Origin: Pelargonium tetragonum
Taxonomy: Eukaryota > Streptophyta > Magnoliopsida > Geraniales > Geraniaceae
Direction: 5' to 3'
Assembly (NCBI GenBank): GCA_036897445.1
Contig: JAYMTL010000032.1
Span: forward strand, 62,001 to 126,000
DNA length: 64,000 bases
Shown: piece by piece, positions 63,601-64,000 of the stretch
Layout of the letters: every line of letters starts with the position of its first letter
Numbering within the stretch: the first letter of the stretch is position 1
Notes under the pieces: model-generated
What the model saw: only the letters and a program-made list of their open reading frames with translations
Databases searched by the model: none
Told to the model about the DNA's origin: nothing
Program-made: the position numbers and the translations under genes

Positions 63601-64000
63601 TTTTTTTCTCTACTAAATGAATTTGTAGAGGAGGTATAGCTTCTTTCAGTATAAGATTTTTTTTTCAAAATTTTAGACAAGGGGTTTAGTATATATCCTA
63701 AAGGGTCATTTTTCTCTCAAAAAAGCATCTTTGAGCTAGCCGCCCTCGCCTAAATTAGAAATTTTAATTGTTACCAAAATGCAGTCGAACCCAAAAACGA
63801 GTCCTATAATAGGATATCGGCCCGGTTTCCTTTACGTGTATAAAGGGCAAGCTTCGGGAAATCTTCCTTTTTTAAATGAATCTAGTAGAAAAATTTTTTT
63901 ATATTAGGACTAAAATTCTTCTTGTTATAATATGGTAACCCTACTAACCCGTATTTTATCTAAATCAGAATAGCTTTAATAGACAGCATCAAAAAGCTTT
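60670..64000. other. Gene-free A+T-rich background tract
   Basis: No gene is supported. The only longer frame is 65 codons on the minus strand at 61562-61759, without motif. A 12-base match to a small-subunit rRNA motif at 61160-61171 stands alone and is discussed as a finding. Dyads continue to the window end. Confidence 0.5.

Noticed and set aside
1-64000. Dinoflagellate mitochondrial DNA (gene-poor, palindrome-rich)
   Set aside because: Considered because of the dyads and gene desert, but those genomes are thought to lack tRNA genes and no cox1, cob or cox3 fragment was recognised; kept only as a remote alternative.

Overview
This 64 kb window is A+T-rich (about one third G+C by eye) and almost devoid of recognisable genes. 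No conserved protein gene was found. Stops, above all TAG and TAA, are dense on both strands; the longest conventional open frame is 149 codons, and most short frames look like chance. The background has too much TpA, rather little CpA/TpG, and a striking density of small dyads in which a short G-run is followed after 2-5 mostly A/T bases by a C-run (for example GGTACC, GGAATTCC, GGGAGTCCC), roughly one per 50-100 bp.

The two firmest features are tRNA-like sequences on the minus strand. One is a 75-nt tRNA-Gln(UUG)-like gene at 39455-39529 with a complementary acceptor stem. The other is a tRNA-Lys(UUU)-like 3' half at 56375-56432 with canonical anticodon arm, variable loop and T arm. As far as I remember, both resemble mitochondrial or alphaproteobacterial types most closely. 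This makes a bloated, gene-poor mitochondrial genome (plant, algal or protist) the leading idea. A decaying alphaproteobacterial endosymbiont chromosome with UGA=Trp is a second possibility. A fungal A+T-rich nuclear tract altered by repeat-induced point mutation (RIP) would explain the dinucleotide bias but not the tRNAs. The sequence alone does not decide.

Layout: the dyad-rich background occupies most of 1-38.6 kb, 39.5-47.1 kb, 49.1-53.1 kb and 56.4-64 kb. Islands of different texture (few dyads, one strand purine-rich, normal CpA, lower stop density) interrupt it at about 8.10-8.31, 14.52-14.64, 16.73-16.83, 19.9-20.8, 34.2-34.56, 38.6-39.42, 47.1-49.1, 53.1-56.44 and 59.95-60.67 kb. Several hold fragments of protein-like frames: membrane-protein-like at 60 kb, mixed frames at 53-56 kb, short Lys/Ser/Gln-rich tails elsewhere. 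Both tRNA-like genes sit at or next to the right edge of an island, on the same strand. Islands at 39.1 and 48.8 kb share an inverted repeat with a 28-bp core (27/28 identical).

No operon, promoter, origin, terminator, CRISPR array or intact mobile element could be supported. Coordinates of islands and composition statements are by eye.
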